Below, piece by piece: positions 16,471-25,480 of a stretch of 49,090 nucleotides of DNA. Numbering within the stretch: the stretch's first letter is position 1; every line of letters begins with the position of its first letter. The notes under the pieces are model-generated. The model was not told where the DNA came from and ran no database searches. It was given only the letters and a program-made list of their open reading frames with translations. This DNA comes from Oscillospiraceae bacterium (GTDB lineage Bacteria; Bacillota; Clostridia; Oscillospirales; Oscillospiraceae), in contig SVMH01000010.1 in assembly GCA_015067525.1 (NCBI GenBank), positions 1-49,090 of the forward strand. The letters are read 5' to 3'. The translations under genes and the position numbers were made by a program.

Positions 16471-16499
16471 TTGCGTTTTTGTCTGTTTTGCTGTATCAT
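16471..16499 (+). promoter_or_regulatory. Promoter of the small membrane protein gene
   Basis: TTGCGT (16471-16476) and TATCAT (16494-16499), 17 bases apart. The resulting ~110-base leader contains AGGGGAGG followed by a three-codon ORF (MFR, 16536) and three CCGCTGAA units. Confidence 0.5.
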
Positions 16500-16618
16500 G
16501 AAGTTGAAAGAATATACCGAAAGGGGAGGTTTGCCATGTTCCGCTGAACCGCTGAAAAAACCGCTGAAAGACAGCTAAAAGATCTGCAACGACAAGACTG
16601 AACAAGGAGGTAAAACGT

Positions 16619-17023
16619 ATGAAAAAACTCATCCACATCCTCTACCCCCTGTATGCCGCCGTGTGTCTTGCCGCCTGTCTGGCTGCGGAGCGGGTGTATC
16701 AGTGGGCGAGGAACCTTGCTTTGAATTTCATGAGCATCACAGCATCTCTCTGGCTGATGTTTTTGCCCATCTTTTTGCTGGGCATCCTGTGGGCGGCGGA
16801 GCAGCTGCTGGCGGCGCGGGTCGGCAAAAGGGTGCTGCTGGTGACCCGCCTTGTGACCATGGCGGTGCTGCTGGTATGGACGCTTTACACCATGTATGTC
16901 CCCATCACCCTGCCGGAGTGGTTCCACCCCATTGGCTATGCGCCCTATGTGATCGTCTGGTTCCTGCTGGGCTGGCTGATCGTGTCCACAATCGCGCTGC
17001 TGGTGAAGAAAAAAGACGCATAA
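16619..17023 (+). CDS. Four-helix membrane protein of unknown function
   Basis: A 134-residue hydrophobic protein with four likely membrane segments (about 5-25, 38-60, 72-92 and 103-126) and a lysine-rich cytoplasmic end (VKKKDA). I do not recognise the family. CAAGGAGG precedes the ATG. It has its own promoter and a strong terminator and lies between a LysR gene and an M20 peptidase gene, so it is a stand-alone transcript. Nothing in the sequence points to transport or catalysis. Confidence 0.65.
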   Translation: MKKLIHILYPLYAAVCLAACLAAERVYQWARNLALNFMSITASLWLMFLPIFLLGILWAAEQLLAARVGKRVLLVTRLVTMAVLLVWTLYTMYVPITLPEWFHPIGYAPYVIVWFLLGWLIVSTIALLVKKKDA

Positions 17024-17040
17024 GACCTCTATATACACAT

Positions 17041-17075
17041 AACACCGCCGGACTTTCTGCAAGTCCGGCGGTGTT
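17041..17075. terminator. Shared terminator
   Basis: Perfect 15-bp arms AACACCGCCGGACTT (17041-17055) and complement (17061-17075) between convergent genes, followed by a T-rich stretch on the plus strand. Confidence 0.8.
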
Positions 17076-17087
17076 GTTTCTTCTCTT

Positions 17088-18509
17088 TTACAGCGGCTTT
17101 TCCTGACACATCCGCGCGATGGTCAGGGCGCACAGCTCCACCTGACGGTCAAAGTCCGCGATGGGCAAAAACTCGTTGGCCTTGTGCAGCAGCGTATCCA
17201 CGCCGGGGGCGGCGATGCCGTAGGCGATGGCGCCGTCCACATAGTGGGCGTAGGTACCGGCGAAGCTGAACTCCGGCTTGGGGGTATAGCCCCAGACCTG
17301 CTGCCAGATGGCCTGCATGGCGCGGATGATGGGCGCGTCGTCGGGCACATAGTGGGCGGCGTCCATCTCGCTTGCGGCCACGGTGAAGCCGGCCTCGCGC
17401 AGGGCCTTGTCGATGACGAGGGAGTAATTCTCCGGCGTTGCGTTGGTGGGGCCGCGGGAGTCAAACTGGCCGCGGAAGCCCTCGGTATCCAGATAGCAGG
17501 TGGTGAAGTTGACACGGCACTTGCCCATGACATGATCCTCCACCGTCAATCCCATGGCCGCGCCGGTCATATCCCCGTGGGGGAACAGGCGGGCCAGGTC
17601 GCGGATGGCGCGGGTGGCGGGGCAGTCGGCAAGAGGCAGCTTGCTCAAAAGGGCGATCAGCGCCGTCTGGGCGTTGCGTCCCTGTTCTGCGATGCCGATG
17701 TGGGCGATGCGGCCGATGGCGCGGATCATGAGGCCCTTGTCCGTATCCTCCAGCTGGAAGGCCACCTCGGACTCCTTCGCCCACTCCTCGGCGATGGGGC
17801 GCACATCCTCGGCGCTCAGACCCTCCACCAGTGCCTCGGACTCGCCGGGCACGGCGTTGCGCACCTTGCCGCCCTGCAGATACACCACCTGCGGGCAGGC
17901 CACGCAGGGCTCCCACTTGCCGCCGAAATCCGGGCGGTGCTTGGCGCTCTCGCCGGTGCACAGAGCCTCCATGGAGTCGGGGGTCAGCACGATGGGGGGC
18001 ATGGTGTGATTCTTCAGATAGTGCTTCAGGTCGGGGCTGCCGATCTCCTCGGCGGTGCCCAGCCACAGCTGCACGCCGTAGGGCAGGTCACAGCCCAGCT
18101 CCTGCACGGCCTTCATGGCGTACAGAGCCGCGATGGCGGGGCCCTTATCGTCGGTGACGCCGCGGCCGCACAGCTTGTCGTCCACCTGCGTCACAGCGTA
18201 GGGGGGCGTATCCCAGCCGTCACCGGCGTCCACCACGTCCAGATGGGCCATCAGGCACAGCTGGGAGGGCTTATCGGGGTATTCCACCGTCAGCACGGCG
18301 TCATCATGGATGGCGGTCACAAAGCCCATCCGCTGGGCGATGGTCTGGAAGCGCAGCATCACCTCATAGCATTCCTTACCGTAGGGCAGACCGTCCTTGC
18401 CCGGCTTTGCCACGCCGGGCACCTCCACCAAATAGGCCAGATCCTCCAGCATCTCCTGCCGGTGTTCGGCGAAATATTGGCGGATACTCTCCTGCAGATT
18501 GACACTCAT
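17088..18509 (-). CDS. M20-family (PepV-like) dipeptidase, second paralogue
   Basis: A 473-residue M20 metallopeptidase, close in sequence to the protein at 13696-15099. The active-site blocks align one for one: LMAHLDVVDAGDGW, GRGVTDDKGPAIAALYA, TAEEIGSPDLKHYL, EMDAAHYV, GTYAHYVDGA and KANEFLPIAD. GAAAGGAGC precedes the ATG. It is transcribed alone from a promoter at 18552-18580. Two diverged copies 2 kb apart imply an old duplication followed by specialisation for different dipeptides. Confidence 0.87.
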   Translation of the reverse strand: MSVNLQESIRQYFAEHRQEMLEDLAYLVEVPGVAKPGKDGLPYGKECYEVMLRFQTIAQRMGFVTAIHDDAVLTVEYPDKPSQLCLMAHLDVVDAGDGWDTPPYAVTQVDDKLCGRGVTDDKGPAIAALYAMKAVQELGCDLPYGVQLWLGTAEEIGSPDLKHYLKNHTMPPIVLTPDSMEALCTGESAKHRPDFGGKWEPCVACPQVVYLQGGKVRNAVPGESEALVEGLSAEDVRPIAEEWAKESEVAFQLEDTDKGLMIRAIGRIAHIGIAEQGRNAQTALIALLSKLPLADCPATRAIRDLARLFPHGDMTGAAMGLTVEDHVMGKCRVNFTTCYLDTEGFRGQFDSRGPTNATPENYSLVIDKALREAGFTVAASEMDAAHYVPDDAPIIRAMQAIWQQVWGYTPKPEFSFAGTYAHYVDGAIAYGIAAPGVDTLLHKANEFLPIADFDRQVELCALTIARMCQEKPL

Positions 18510-18551
18510 AGCATGCTCCTTTCCGCCGTATCCCGCGGCGGTTTTTTCTCT

Positions 18552-18580
18552 ATTGTACCGCGCCTTGGGCGCCTTGACAA
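18552..18580 (-). promoter_or_regulatory. Promoter of the second M20 gene
   Basis: Minus strand TTGTCA (18575-18580) and TACAAT (18552-18557), 17 bases apart. It nearly abuts the stop of the transglutaminase-like gene at 18584. Confidence 0.6.
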
Positions 18581-18583
18581 GGC

Positions 18584-19609
18584 TTACGTCTCCAATTCCG
18601 GCGCGTCGTCACGGGCCTCGTCGGGCTGCTGCACCGTCATGTCCTGCGCCGGCTGGTCGGTGAAGTCCAGCTGGATGACGCCTTGTGCCACGTTGAGGGC
18701 GCACTGCACGCCCTTGCCTTTGGCCGCCGCCTGCGCGCGGGCTACGGCAAGAATGTCGCCCACGATGGTGCGGTTCAGTCCGCCGCCCCGCCAGTGGAAG
18801 ATGAAGCGCTCCGCGCGCTTGCGCAGGGCCTGCCTAACCCGGCTTTCCACCTGCTCCATCTTGGTGAAGGACAGGCTGCGGTAGTAAAAGCTGTCGCCGT
18901 CGGTGCACGCCGGCACCGGCAGCACCAGACGCTCATGGTCGCGGAAGATGCGCCTGTCGTCCAGCAGACAGTAGTCATAGCGCTTCTCGCCCCGCTGTAA
19001 AGAGGTGTCGAAGGTGGCGTCCATGTGATACCACTTCCCCTCCAGCTGCACCACGTTCCAGGCGTGGCGGTACTTCACGCCCCGGTCGGGGTTGTCGTGG
19101 CTCAGGGCCACGATGCACTCCACGCCGCACTCGTCGCACAGCGCTTTCACCGTCTTGGCCATGCCCTCGCACACGCCCACGCCCTGGGTCAGCGGGCCGA
19201 TGATCTCGTGGGAATAGGACTTTTTCAGCTTGTCGTAGCGGACGTTCTCCAGAATGAAATCGTGGATGGCCACCGCCTTTTCCCGCGCCGTTTTGCCCTG
19301 CAGGGGGCGGGCCAGACGGGCGATGCGGCTCAAAATGGCCTGCCGGTGCTCGCGGATCTTGGCCTTGTCGAAGAGATACTCGGGCACCAGCTCCACGTGG
19401 CTGGCCTGGGGATAGAAGCGGTAGGTGTAGCCCACCACGAACCACAAAAGGGGCTCGTCCAGCTTCAGCCGCTGGTACACGTCGGCCAGCTCCGCGTTTT
19501 CCAGCCGCTCCACGCGGATGGCGGGCGCGAGGGCGTCAAAGCCCTGCCGCATCGCGTCGTACACCGCTCGCTGCTGCTTGTTGAGACTCTTGTAGTAGTA
19601 TCCGGCCAT
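18584..19609 (-). CDS. Transglutaminase-like cysteine protease domain protein
   Basis: A 341-residue protein with a transglutaminase-like fold in the middle. The triad is visible: Cys147 in GVGVCEGMAKTVKALCDECG, His182 in VKYRHAWNVVQLEGKWYH, and Asp197 in HMDATFD. No signal peptide is present, so it is probably cytoplasmic. Bacterial members act as cysteine proteases, transglutaminases or non-catalytic modules; the role here is unknown. The C-terminal ~60 residues (after LNRTIVGDILAVARAQAAAKG) are acidic and low in structure. GGGAGGAGG precedes the ATG. It is monocistronic and next to the start of the virion cassette, but its context reads as a host gene. Confidence 0.8.
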   Translation of the reverse strand: MAGYYYKSLNKQQRAVYDAMRQGFDALAPAIRVERLENAELADVYQRLKLDEPLLWFVVGYTYRFYPQASHVELVPEYLFDKAKIREHRQAILSRIARLARPLQGKTAREKAVAIHDFILENVRYDKLKKSYSHEIIGPLTQGVGVCEGMAKTVKALCDECGVECIVALSHDNPDRGVKYRHAWNVVQLEGKWYHMDATFDTSLQRGEKRYDYCLLDDRRIFRDHERLVLPVPACTDGDSFYYRSLSFTKMEQVESRVRQALRKRAERFIFHWRGGGLNRTIVGDILAVARAQAAAKGKGVQCALNVAQGVIQLDFTDQPAQDMTVQQPDEARDDAPELET

Positions 19610-19836
19610 GACCGCACCTCCTCCCTTTTTTGTCCATTATGGGGATGGACGCCAGGATTGTCAAGGGGCGGGTGGTACCCGCCCCTACGTGTTCTTCCGA
19701 GGGCGGCGCAGGGGCGTCTATCAGCCGCCCACAAAGCAATTCCGCTTCCGCCGCTTTCCGCGCCCCTGCCTGCCGCCGCGCAGGCCGATGGCTGCCCCCC
19801 CTCTCCCCACCGCAAAACTTCCCCGTTTCTATCCTT

Positions 19837-19870
19837 GTCAGTTTACCATAATCTTTTATGGTAAACTGAC
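19837..19870. repeat. GTTTACC palindrome, copy 1 (perfect)
   Basis: GTCAGTTTACCATAA (19837-19851) and its complement (19856-19870) with a 4-base centre. It is the most symmetric member of a family found again at 31276, 33932, 34097, 34273, 41323 and 41621. Confidence 0.75.
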
Positions 19871-19912
19871 CACAGTCGGCGGCGGAGGTTATGAGAGGGG
19901 TAAAGAATCACG

Positions 19913-20036
19913 AAGGACACAGTGACCGCAGAGGCCACAGCGGTCGTGAGGACACAGCGACCGTGAGGACACAGCGACCGTAGGGACACAGCGCCCGCGG
20001 AGGACACAGCAACCGCGAGAACTCAGCGACCGTGAG
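19913..20036. repeat. Minisatellite, about seven 17-18-base units
   Basis: Units of the form AGGACACAGCGACCGTG repeat head to tail with small changes (for example GGACACAGCGCCCGCGG and AGAACTCAGCGACCGTG). No frame through the array gives a credible protein. Unit length and the lack of spacers rule out CRISPR. Confidence 0.75.
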
Positions 20037-20068
20037 GCGGCCGGCCGCCAACTGTTACCTGTTACCTG

Positions 20069-21184
20069 TTAACTGTTTACTGTCCCCATCACCGCGCCGT
20101 ACTTTTCAAACAGCGCCTCGAAGCGGCGCTTCTGCGCGGCGGTCATGCGCGCGGCGTACTTGGCGGCCAGCGCCTGTGCCGCAGCGGCGTCACCGGCGGA
20201 GAGATAGTTGCCCATGGCCCGCTGGAGGCTCTCGGCGGCGGTGGAGCTGAGGGTCTGGGCCTTGGGTGCAGCGTCGCTCACCTTGCCGCTGTTGACTTTT
20301 CTGCCGTCCGACGCCTTCTGCTCCTGGGCGGCCTTGTCGGCAAAATAATGGAGCATGGTCTTGTAGGCGTTGTAGTCGCGGTCATAGGCCGCGTCGTAGG
20401 CGCTCTCGGCGGCCTTGAGCTGGGCCTGCCACGCCTCATAGGCCTGCTCCCACGCCGCCTTTTCCGCCTTCTGCTGCTGCGCGGTCAGCTCATAGCGCTG
20501 CTGCGCGGCGTCGCCCTCGGTCTCATAGCGCTTGCGGGCGTTCTCCTCCAGCTGGGGGAGCAGGGCGGCCAGCTGCTGCAGGTAGCCGTTGTAGGACTGC
20601 TGGGCCGCCGTCTGGGCATAGGTGGAGCCGTAGCCGCCGGTGAGGGCGGCGGACTTGCCCAGCGTGTCCTCCATGGCCTGTCTGCCCGAGCGCTCGTAGA
20701 GCTGGGCGTAGCTGTGATAGGCCGCGTCCTCCTTGGGATCGTAGGAAAAGCCGGGGCGGCTCACCAGCTCATCGTACAGGCGCAGCAGCTCCTCTTCAAA
20801 GGAGGACTGATAGTCCCCGGGGCGGATGGCGGCCACGCTGTCGCGCTCGGCCTGGGCGGCGGACACCTCATCAGAGGGCGCGTAGCCCTGCTCCAGCTGA
20901 AACAGGCGGTCGCTGGTCTCGTCGGACACGCCGGAGAGCACCTGCTTGCCGGTGCTGCCGCCGGCGGCGGAAGAGGTGGTGTTCAGCAGGCTGCTCCACG
21001 TGGAATTGCCCACGATGCCGTCGGCGGTGAGGCCGTTTTTCGCCTGATAGTCCTTCACCGCCTTCTGGGTGGCGGCGCCGAACACGCCGTCCACCGTCAG
21101 GGAATAGCCGTTTGCGTTGAGTTTTTCCTGCAGCGCCGACACGGCCGAGCCGGTGCTGCCGTAGCTTACCTGTGCGTATGCCAT
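20069..21184 (-). CDS. Peptidoglycan-binding, coiled-coil virion-cassette protein
   Basis: A 371-residue protein. Residues ~8-68 form a peptidoglycan-binding_1 domain (GSTGSAVSALQEKLNANGYS, then VDGVFGAATQKAVKDYQAKNGL and ADGIVGNSTW). The rest is Ala/Gln/Glu-rich helix with long coiled-coil stretches (residues ~190-310). No catalytic lysozyme or amidase domain is present. It is the last gene of the virion cassette, 10 bases after the fibre-like gene. A virion-associated wall-binding, ejection or anchoring protein is a reasonable guess. The stop codon lies inside a GTTAACTG-type repeat (GTAAACAGTTAACAG on its strand). Confidence 0.65.
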   Translation of the reverse strand: MAYAQVSYGSTGSAVSALQEKLNANGYSLTVDGVFGAATQKAVKDYQAKNGLTADGIVGNSTWSSLLNTTSSAAGGSTGKQVLSGVSDETSDRLFQLEQGYAPSDEVSAAQAERDSVAAIRPGDYQSSFEEELLRLYDELVSRPGFSYDPKEDAAYHSYAQLYERSGRQAMEDTLGKSAALTGGYGSTYAQTAAQQSYNGYLQQLAALLPQLEENARKRYETEGDAAQQRYELTAQQQKAEKAAWEQAYEAWQAQLKAAESAYDAAYDRDYNAYKTMLHYFADKAAQEQKASDGRKVNSGKVSDAAPKAQTLSSTAAESLQRAMGNYLSAGDAAAAQALAAKYAARMTAAQKRRFEALFEKYGAVMGTVNS

Positions 21185-21194
21185 AGTGTTCTCC

Positions 21195-23030
21195 TTACTT
21201 GGTGTATTTCACGGTGATGTACGCCTGATAGCCGGACAGGTCCCAGGTGGTGGAGATCCACAGATTGCCGGTGGCGCGGGTGTAGCCCATGTTCTCGACG
21301 GCATAGTAGCCGGGGATGGGGATGATGTAGCTCGCGCCCACGGCAAAGCCCCGCATATCGATGATGTGGAGGCCCGCCGGCAGGGCGTAGTTCTCCGCCT
21401 CGGTGCTGTTGGGCAGCGCCCCGTAATCCACCACCATAGCGTAGACCGGCGCGCCGTTCCACTTCTCCCCTGTCAGGTACTCCACGCCCAGCACCATGTC
21501 CGGTGCGGCGGAGAGCTGCGCTTCCAGCGCCGCCGTCTCCTCTTCCAGCGCGGCGATGCGCTCGGTGTGCTGCTGCAGCTGCGCCTGCGATGCCTGCGCC
21601 GCCGTTTCCAGCCGTGCATCCAGCGTCTGCAGGGGTACGGCGTCGCCGTCCTCCTGCGGTGCGGCCAGGCCCGTCAGGCGGTTGCCCCGCAGGTCCACGC
21701 TCCACTCGCTCTCCAGCCAGCCGTCGTGCTCGGCGTATTTGCCGAAGGCGGCGCCGCAGCCGCCCTCCCGCAGATGGAAGGCCACGGCGGCGGTGGGGAT
21801 GGAATAGACCACCGCGCGGCTGCCGCCCAGCGCGTCCACCGCCTCCACCTCCATCTGATAGCTGGCGCCCACGGAAAATCCGGACAGCACCGCCGTTTCT
21901 CCCTGCGCCAGCGCGGTGTAGCCGCTCCACGAGCCGCCCACGGCGCGGTATCGCCCGCGCAGGGACACCGTGTTGTGACCATCCACCGGTGAGCAGACGG
22001 CCGACGCTGTGACGGCGGCGCAGGTGCCGCTGTCATCGGCCTGCCCGTCGCTGCCGGCGCGGAAGGCCGCGCTGTGGGTAAAGGCGGGGGCGGCGTAGTC
22101 GTGCACCGTGATGGCCTCGCCCTCCCACACCGCCGTTTTGCCGCGGCTGTCGGTCACGGTAACCCGGGGACGGAAGGTGCCCGCCTGGGGCAAAAGAGGC
22201 GTGGTGCCGGCAAGTCCCTCTGCCGCCGCGCCGCCGCAGGTGAAGCGGCAGAGGGTGACGGTTGCCCCCTCCTGCCCCTGCGCGGTCACGGCGTAGGACA
22301 GGGCCGTTTTGCCCTTCACCGCCGCGTTCCACGCCTGCGGCACGCTGCCGCTTTGGAAGCTGACCGCCACTGCCGTTACCTGCGGGGCAAGGCTGTCGGG
22401 CACCAGCAGCGTGACGGGATAGTCCTGCGTGCCGATGACCGTCTCGCCGCTCCACGTGGTGACGGTAACGGTGGCCTGCCCTTCGCCTGCCGACCCCAGC
22501 TCCCGGGCAAGGGACACAGGCGGCGTCCATTCCACGCTCTTTTCCATGCCGCGGGACAAAACGGTGCCCGCGGCGTCACCCAGACGGTAATCCGCCGCCC
22601 ACGTCAGCCCCTCCGCGCCGGAAAAGGTCAGCGTGGCGGCCTGACCCAGCGTGCACACCGGCGCCGTCAGCGCGGCGCAGCGGGGGATGCGGGGCAGGGC
22701 GATGGTGGTCTGGGCGGTGCGCAGGCCGGTCATGGGCGTGTTGACGTTGAACTCCGCCGCCACGGTGACGCTTTTGCTGCCGTCGGCCTCGTGGGTCACG
22801 GTGTGCACCGCGTCATAAAGGGTCGTGGTGGTGTTGATGTACACCCACTTGCCGTCAAGGGACGCCGCCTCCGCGCCGTCGATGAGCACGCGGCCCAGCG
22901 TTCTGCCGGTCTGACTGTAGGTGCCCGAATCGGTGGTGATCTTCACCACGATGGCCACCTGCGAGGTGTTGTGAGCCACGCTGCAGCTGTCCGCCACCGG
23001 CGTGACCGTCAGATTCAATACAGCTCCCAT
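21195..23030 (-). CDS. DUF859-like phage minor structural (fibre) protein
   Basis: A 611-residue beta-rich protein. It begins with a strand-rich domain (SVAHNTSQVAIVVKITTDSG), continues through repeated Ig/fibronectin-like sections, and has the VYSIPTAAVAFHLREGG ... AAFGKYAEHDGWLESEW stretch typical of DUF859 minor structural proteins of Firmicutes phages. A short coiled coil (about 475-510) leads to a C-terminal beta domain (LPAGLHIIDMRGFAVGASY), probably the receptor-binding tip. It is likely a tail fibre or collar protein. It starts 3 bases after the preceding gene, so it is part of the same transcript. Confidence 0.75.
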   Translation of the reverse strand: MGAVLNLTVTPVADSCSVAHNTSQVAIVVKITTDSGTYSQTGRTLGRVLIDGAEAASLDGKWVYINTTTTLYDAVHTVTHEADGSKSVTVAAEFNVNTPMTGLRTAQTTIALPRIPRCAALTAPVCTLGQAATLTFSGAEGLTWAADYRLGDAAGTVLSRGMEKSVEWTPPVSLARELGSAGEGQATVTVTTWSGETVIGTQDYPVTLLVPDSLAPQVTAVAVSFQSGSVPQAWNAAVKGKTALSYAVTAQGQEGATVTLCRFTCGGAAAEGLAGTTPLLPQAGTFRPRVTVTDSRGKTAVWEGEAITVHDYAAPAFTHSAAFRAGSDGQADDSGTCAAVTASAVCSPVDGHNTVSLRGRYRAVGGSWSGYTALAQGETAVLSGFSVGASYQMEVEAVDALGGSRAVVYSIPTAAVAFHLREGGCGAAFGKYAEHDGWLESEWSVDLRGNRLTGLAAPQEDGDAVPLQTLDARLETAAQASQAQLQQHTERIAALEEETAALEAQLSAAPDMVLGVEYLTGEKWNGAPVYAMVVDYGALPNSTEAENYALPAGLHIIDMRGFAVGASYIIPIPGYYAVENMGYTRATGNLWISTTWDLSGYQAYITVKYTK

Positions 23031-23033
23031 CCC

Positions 23034-23759
23034 TTATCCTCCGATCCACTGGAATGCCAGCCCGCTCTTGTCCGCTATCTCCCACCGGCCCACAGCCACG
23101 CTGCGCAGCACGGTGATGTCGGCGATGTAGAGGCGGTTGTTGCTGACGTAGGCCACCTCCACGGCGTCCTGCCAGAAGCTGAGCTTGGCGGCGGTGAAGG
23201 TGGCGCGGAAATTCTTCTGCTCTACCACACGCTGCCCGTCCACCTCCTGCACCGCCAGATCCTGACCGACAGCCACGCCGTACACCGGCACGGCGCCGTC
23301 ATAGCTGACGATGCCGGTGCGGATGTAGCCCTCCGTGTCCACGCGGTAGCTCTCAAAGGCGGCGGTGACGGCGTCCACATCCGTCTGCAGGTCGGAGAGA
23401 AAGCGGTAATACTGGCTGATGCCGGCGGCGTCGCCCTCGATGGCGGCGTTGAGCTGCTGGAGATAGGTGCCAAAATCGCTGACCGCCACATACTGCCCCG
23501 CCAGCTCCAATCGCACCTTGTCCATCTCGGCGCGCACCTGACGGGCCGTGCGGGTGATGAGGCTTTTGAGATTCTGATACTGCTCCTTTTCCTCCGGCGT
23601 CACGGCGGCGCGCTGATTGGTGGATACCGGCACAGCGCCGCCCAGACCGTCCAGCGCCAGATTCAGCTGCTGGGCCATCTGGAAGAGATAGGCGTACTGC
23701 CGCGCCAGCTGCTCGCGCGTGTCGCCGCGGGGGCTGGGCGGCAGGGAAATGACACTCAT
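23034..23759 (-). CDS. Virion-cassette structural protein of unknown role
   Basis: A 241-residue protein. The N-terminal two-thirds is helical and charged (QYAYLFQMAQQLNLALDGLGG, then KEQYQNLKSLITRTARQVRAEMDKV), and the last third is beta-rich (FRATFTAAKLSFWQDAVEVA). This helix-then-beta layout fits a tail or baseplate component joining the fibre to the tail. I do not recognise a named family. Its start overlaps the stop of the propeller-like gene by 4 bases (ATGA), which couples their translation. Confidence 0.6.
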   Translation of the reverse strand: MSVISLPPSPRGDTREQLARQYAYLFQMAQQLNLALDGLGGAVPVSTNQRAAVTPEEKEQYQNLKSLITRTARQVRAEMDKVRLELAGQYVAVSDFGTYLQQLNAAIEGDAAGISQYYRFLSDLQTDVDAVTAAFESYRVDTEGYIRTGIVSYDGAVPVYGVAVGQDLAVQEVDGQRVVEQKNFRATFTAAKLSFWQDAVEVAYVSNNRLYIADITVLRSVAVGRWEIADKSGLAFQWIGG

Positions 23760-25465
23760 GTCTCCTCACTTCCCTTCTCATACACGGCGCTGACGGAGCG
23801 CAGCGTGCAGCCGCCCGTGCCCTGCAGCCGCAGCCGCAGATGGGCACAGCGGCGCGGACGCAGATGGAGCGTTACCGCCTCACCGCCGCCGCGGCCGGTG
23901 ATACCGCCCTGCGCCTGCCACGTTTCGCCGCCGTCATAGCTCAGGGCGGCGCGGACCGTGGCGCCCCGCGCCATCTGCAGGCGCAGGGAGAGGCGCATGG
24001 GATAGGCGTGCTCGGCAGTGGCAAAACCCAGCTCCCCCGTCTCCGCCAGCCACGAAAGGGGCGCTTCCTCCTCCCCTTCGCCGCCGCGCAGAGCCAGCAC
24101 GCGGCCCTGCGCCGTCAGCGCGTAGAGGGCGCCGTCAAGGGCGGCAAAATCGGTGACGTGCAGCGCGTCCTCCTCATGCCACAAGCGGCGTCGGGTGTCG
24201 TACACCAGCAGATGCCGCGCCTCCCCCTCCGCCGCGCTGAGGTAGTACCGGCCCTGCCACACACCGGCGCAGGCATTTTGCAGCTCCATGCCGCCCAGCG
24301 GCGCCGATACCGTCACCGGCAGGCTGCCGTCAAAGGCGTACACGCCGCCGCGGCCCACGTAGTACAAAGTGCCGTCCACCGCCGCCACACTCTTGCGGCA
24401 GCCCGGCAGCACGCCGGGGCACTCCAGCGTCACCATGCGGTGGGCGCCGGAATCGGAGGGATAGAGCCGCTCGATGCAGTTCTCCTTGCAGAAAAGCACG
24501 CTGCCCAGATAGCTCACCGCCGCGGTAAAGGGGCCGTCGGAGCCGCGGGAGGCGGCGTAGCTGTCGGTGGAGAGACCGGCAAAGCAGTTCCAGTTGCGAA
24601 AATCGCCCAGCTTGCTGGCGTACACCTCGTTGACGGCGCGGCCGTCCACCACGCCGTACTTGCAGCCCCACAACCGGTTGCCGCACTCGGTGACATAGTC
24701 CATCTCCGGCACAGCGCGCCTCACCGTCACCGCGGCGGTCTGCACGCCGTCGCCCTTCACGCTGCCTGCCACCACCAGCGCGTCATCCTCCACCAGACGC
24801 AGCACGTGCAGCCCGTTGAGCGATCCCTCTTCGCAGCCCATGATCTCCACGCCGTCGCCTGCGGCAAAGCCTGCGCCGATGTGGGGGCACTGCAGCTTCA
24901 CGCATACGTCCGCCGCCTCGTTCCACACGCCGTCAGCAAAGCGGTACAGCACGCCCTCGCCGCCGGACAGCCACAGTGCGCCCTCCTGCGGCTGCTGCGG
25001 CGCATCGTCGGACACGGTGTAGTCGCCCCATGGGCTGCCGTCGCCGCGGCACAGGGAGAAGGACACCTCGCCCGCTGTCACCACCGTGTTCTCCAAGTGG
25101 CCGAACTGGGTCATATCCCGCAGATTCAGCCACATTTTGTCGGGAAAAATCACCAGATACGCGCCCATGGATACCAGCTGCTTCTCCCCCTGCGACAGGG
25201 TAAGACCTGTGGCAAGGCCGTTGACGTACAGCGTGCTGCCCTCCACCCAGATCAGGCTCTCCCGCGCCGCAAGGCCGCCGGGCGCGGTGAGGGACGCCAC
25301 GCTGAGACGCCGCGGCCGCACCTGCAGCGCAGGATAGCTGTCGGCGCACAGGTTCTCCATGCGCGCCGCCGTGCCTGCCGCCGCGCCCTCGCGCCGGTCA
25401 AGACCGTGGAAGCTGCTCACCGTCACGCGCTGCAGCGTCGGGGCGGCCAGCTTGCGAAAATACAT
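23756..25465 (-). CDS. Large beta-propeller-like virion protein (tail nozzle candidate)
   Basis: A 569-residue beta-rich protein with several blade-like repeats: ESLIWVEGSTLYVNGLATG, QLVSMGAYLVIFPDKMWLN, GNRLWGCKYGVVDGRAVNEVYAS, AVDGTLYYVGRGGVYAFDG and GALYALTAQGRVLAL. This W/Y-G-x-L pattern resembles the nozzle/stabilisation proteins of short-tailed phages. The cassette has no tape-measure, tail-tube or sheath gene, which also favours a short tail. It is 15 bases downstream of the adaptor-like gene and overlaps the next gene by 4 bases. The nozzle call is inference; beta-propeller structural protein is the safer statement. Confidence 0.6.
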   Translation of the reverse strand: MYFRKLAAPTLQRVTVSSFHGLDRREGAAAGTAARMENLCADSYPALQVRPRRLSVASLTAPGGLAARESLIWVEGSTLYVNGLATGLTLSQGEKQLVSMGAYLVIFPDKMWLNLRDMTQFGHLENTVVTAGEVSFSLCRGDGSPWGDYTVSDDAPQQPQEGALWLSGGEGVLYRFADGVWNEAADVCVKLQCPHIGAGFAAGDGVEIMGCEEGSLNGLHVLRLVEDDALVVAGSVKGDGVQTAAVTVRRAVPEMDYVTECGNRLWGCKYGVVDGRAVNEVYASKLGDFRNWNCFAGLSTDSYAASRGSDGPFTAAVSYLGSVLFCKENCIERLYPSDSGAHRMVTLECPGVLPGCRKSVAAVDGTLYYVGRGGVYAFDGSLPVTVSAPLGGMELQNACAGVWQGRYYLSAAEGEARHLLVYDTRRRLWHEEDALHVTDFAALDGALYALTAQGRVLALRGGEGEEEAPLSWLAETGELGFATAEHAYPMRLSLRLQMARGATVRAALSYDGGETWQAQGGITGRGGGEAVTLHLRPRRCAHLRLRLQGTGGCTLRSVSAVYEKGSEET

Positions 25466-25480
25466 CCTCCCCGCCCCCTT

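Larger units (their letters stand above)
19610..20068. other. Gene-free repeat block at the edge of the virion cassette
   Basis: No supportable gene. It holds a perfect palindrome (19837-19870), a 17-base minisatellite (19913-20036) and a GTTACCTGTTAACTG-type repeat (from 20046) that runs into the end of the next gene. It separates ordinary chromosomal genes from the virion cassette. Confidence 0.7.

Noticed and set aside
16536-16568. Three-codon ORF with a good ribosome site plus CCGCTGAA repeats before the membrane protein gene
   Set aside because: No regulatory codons, no competing hairpins; possibly chance. Kept only as a note on the leader.
19913-20036. Possible CRISPR array
   Set aside because: Units are 17-18 bases, head to tail, with no unique spacers and no cas genes near.
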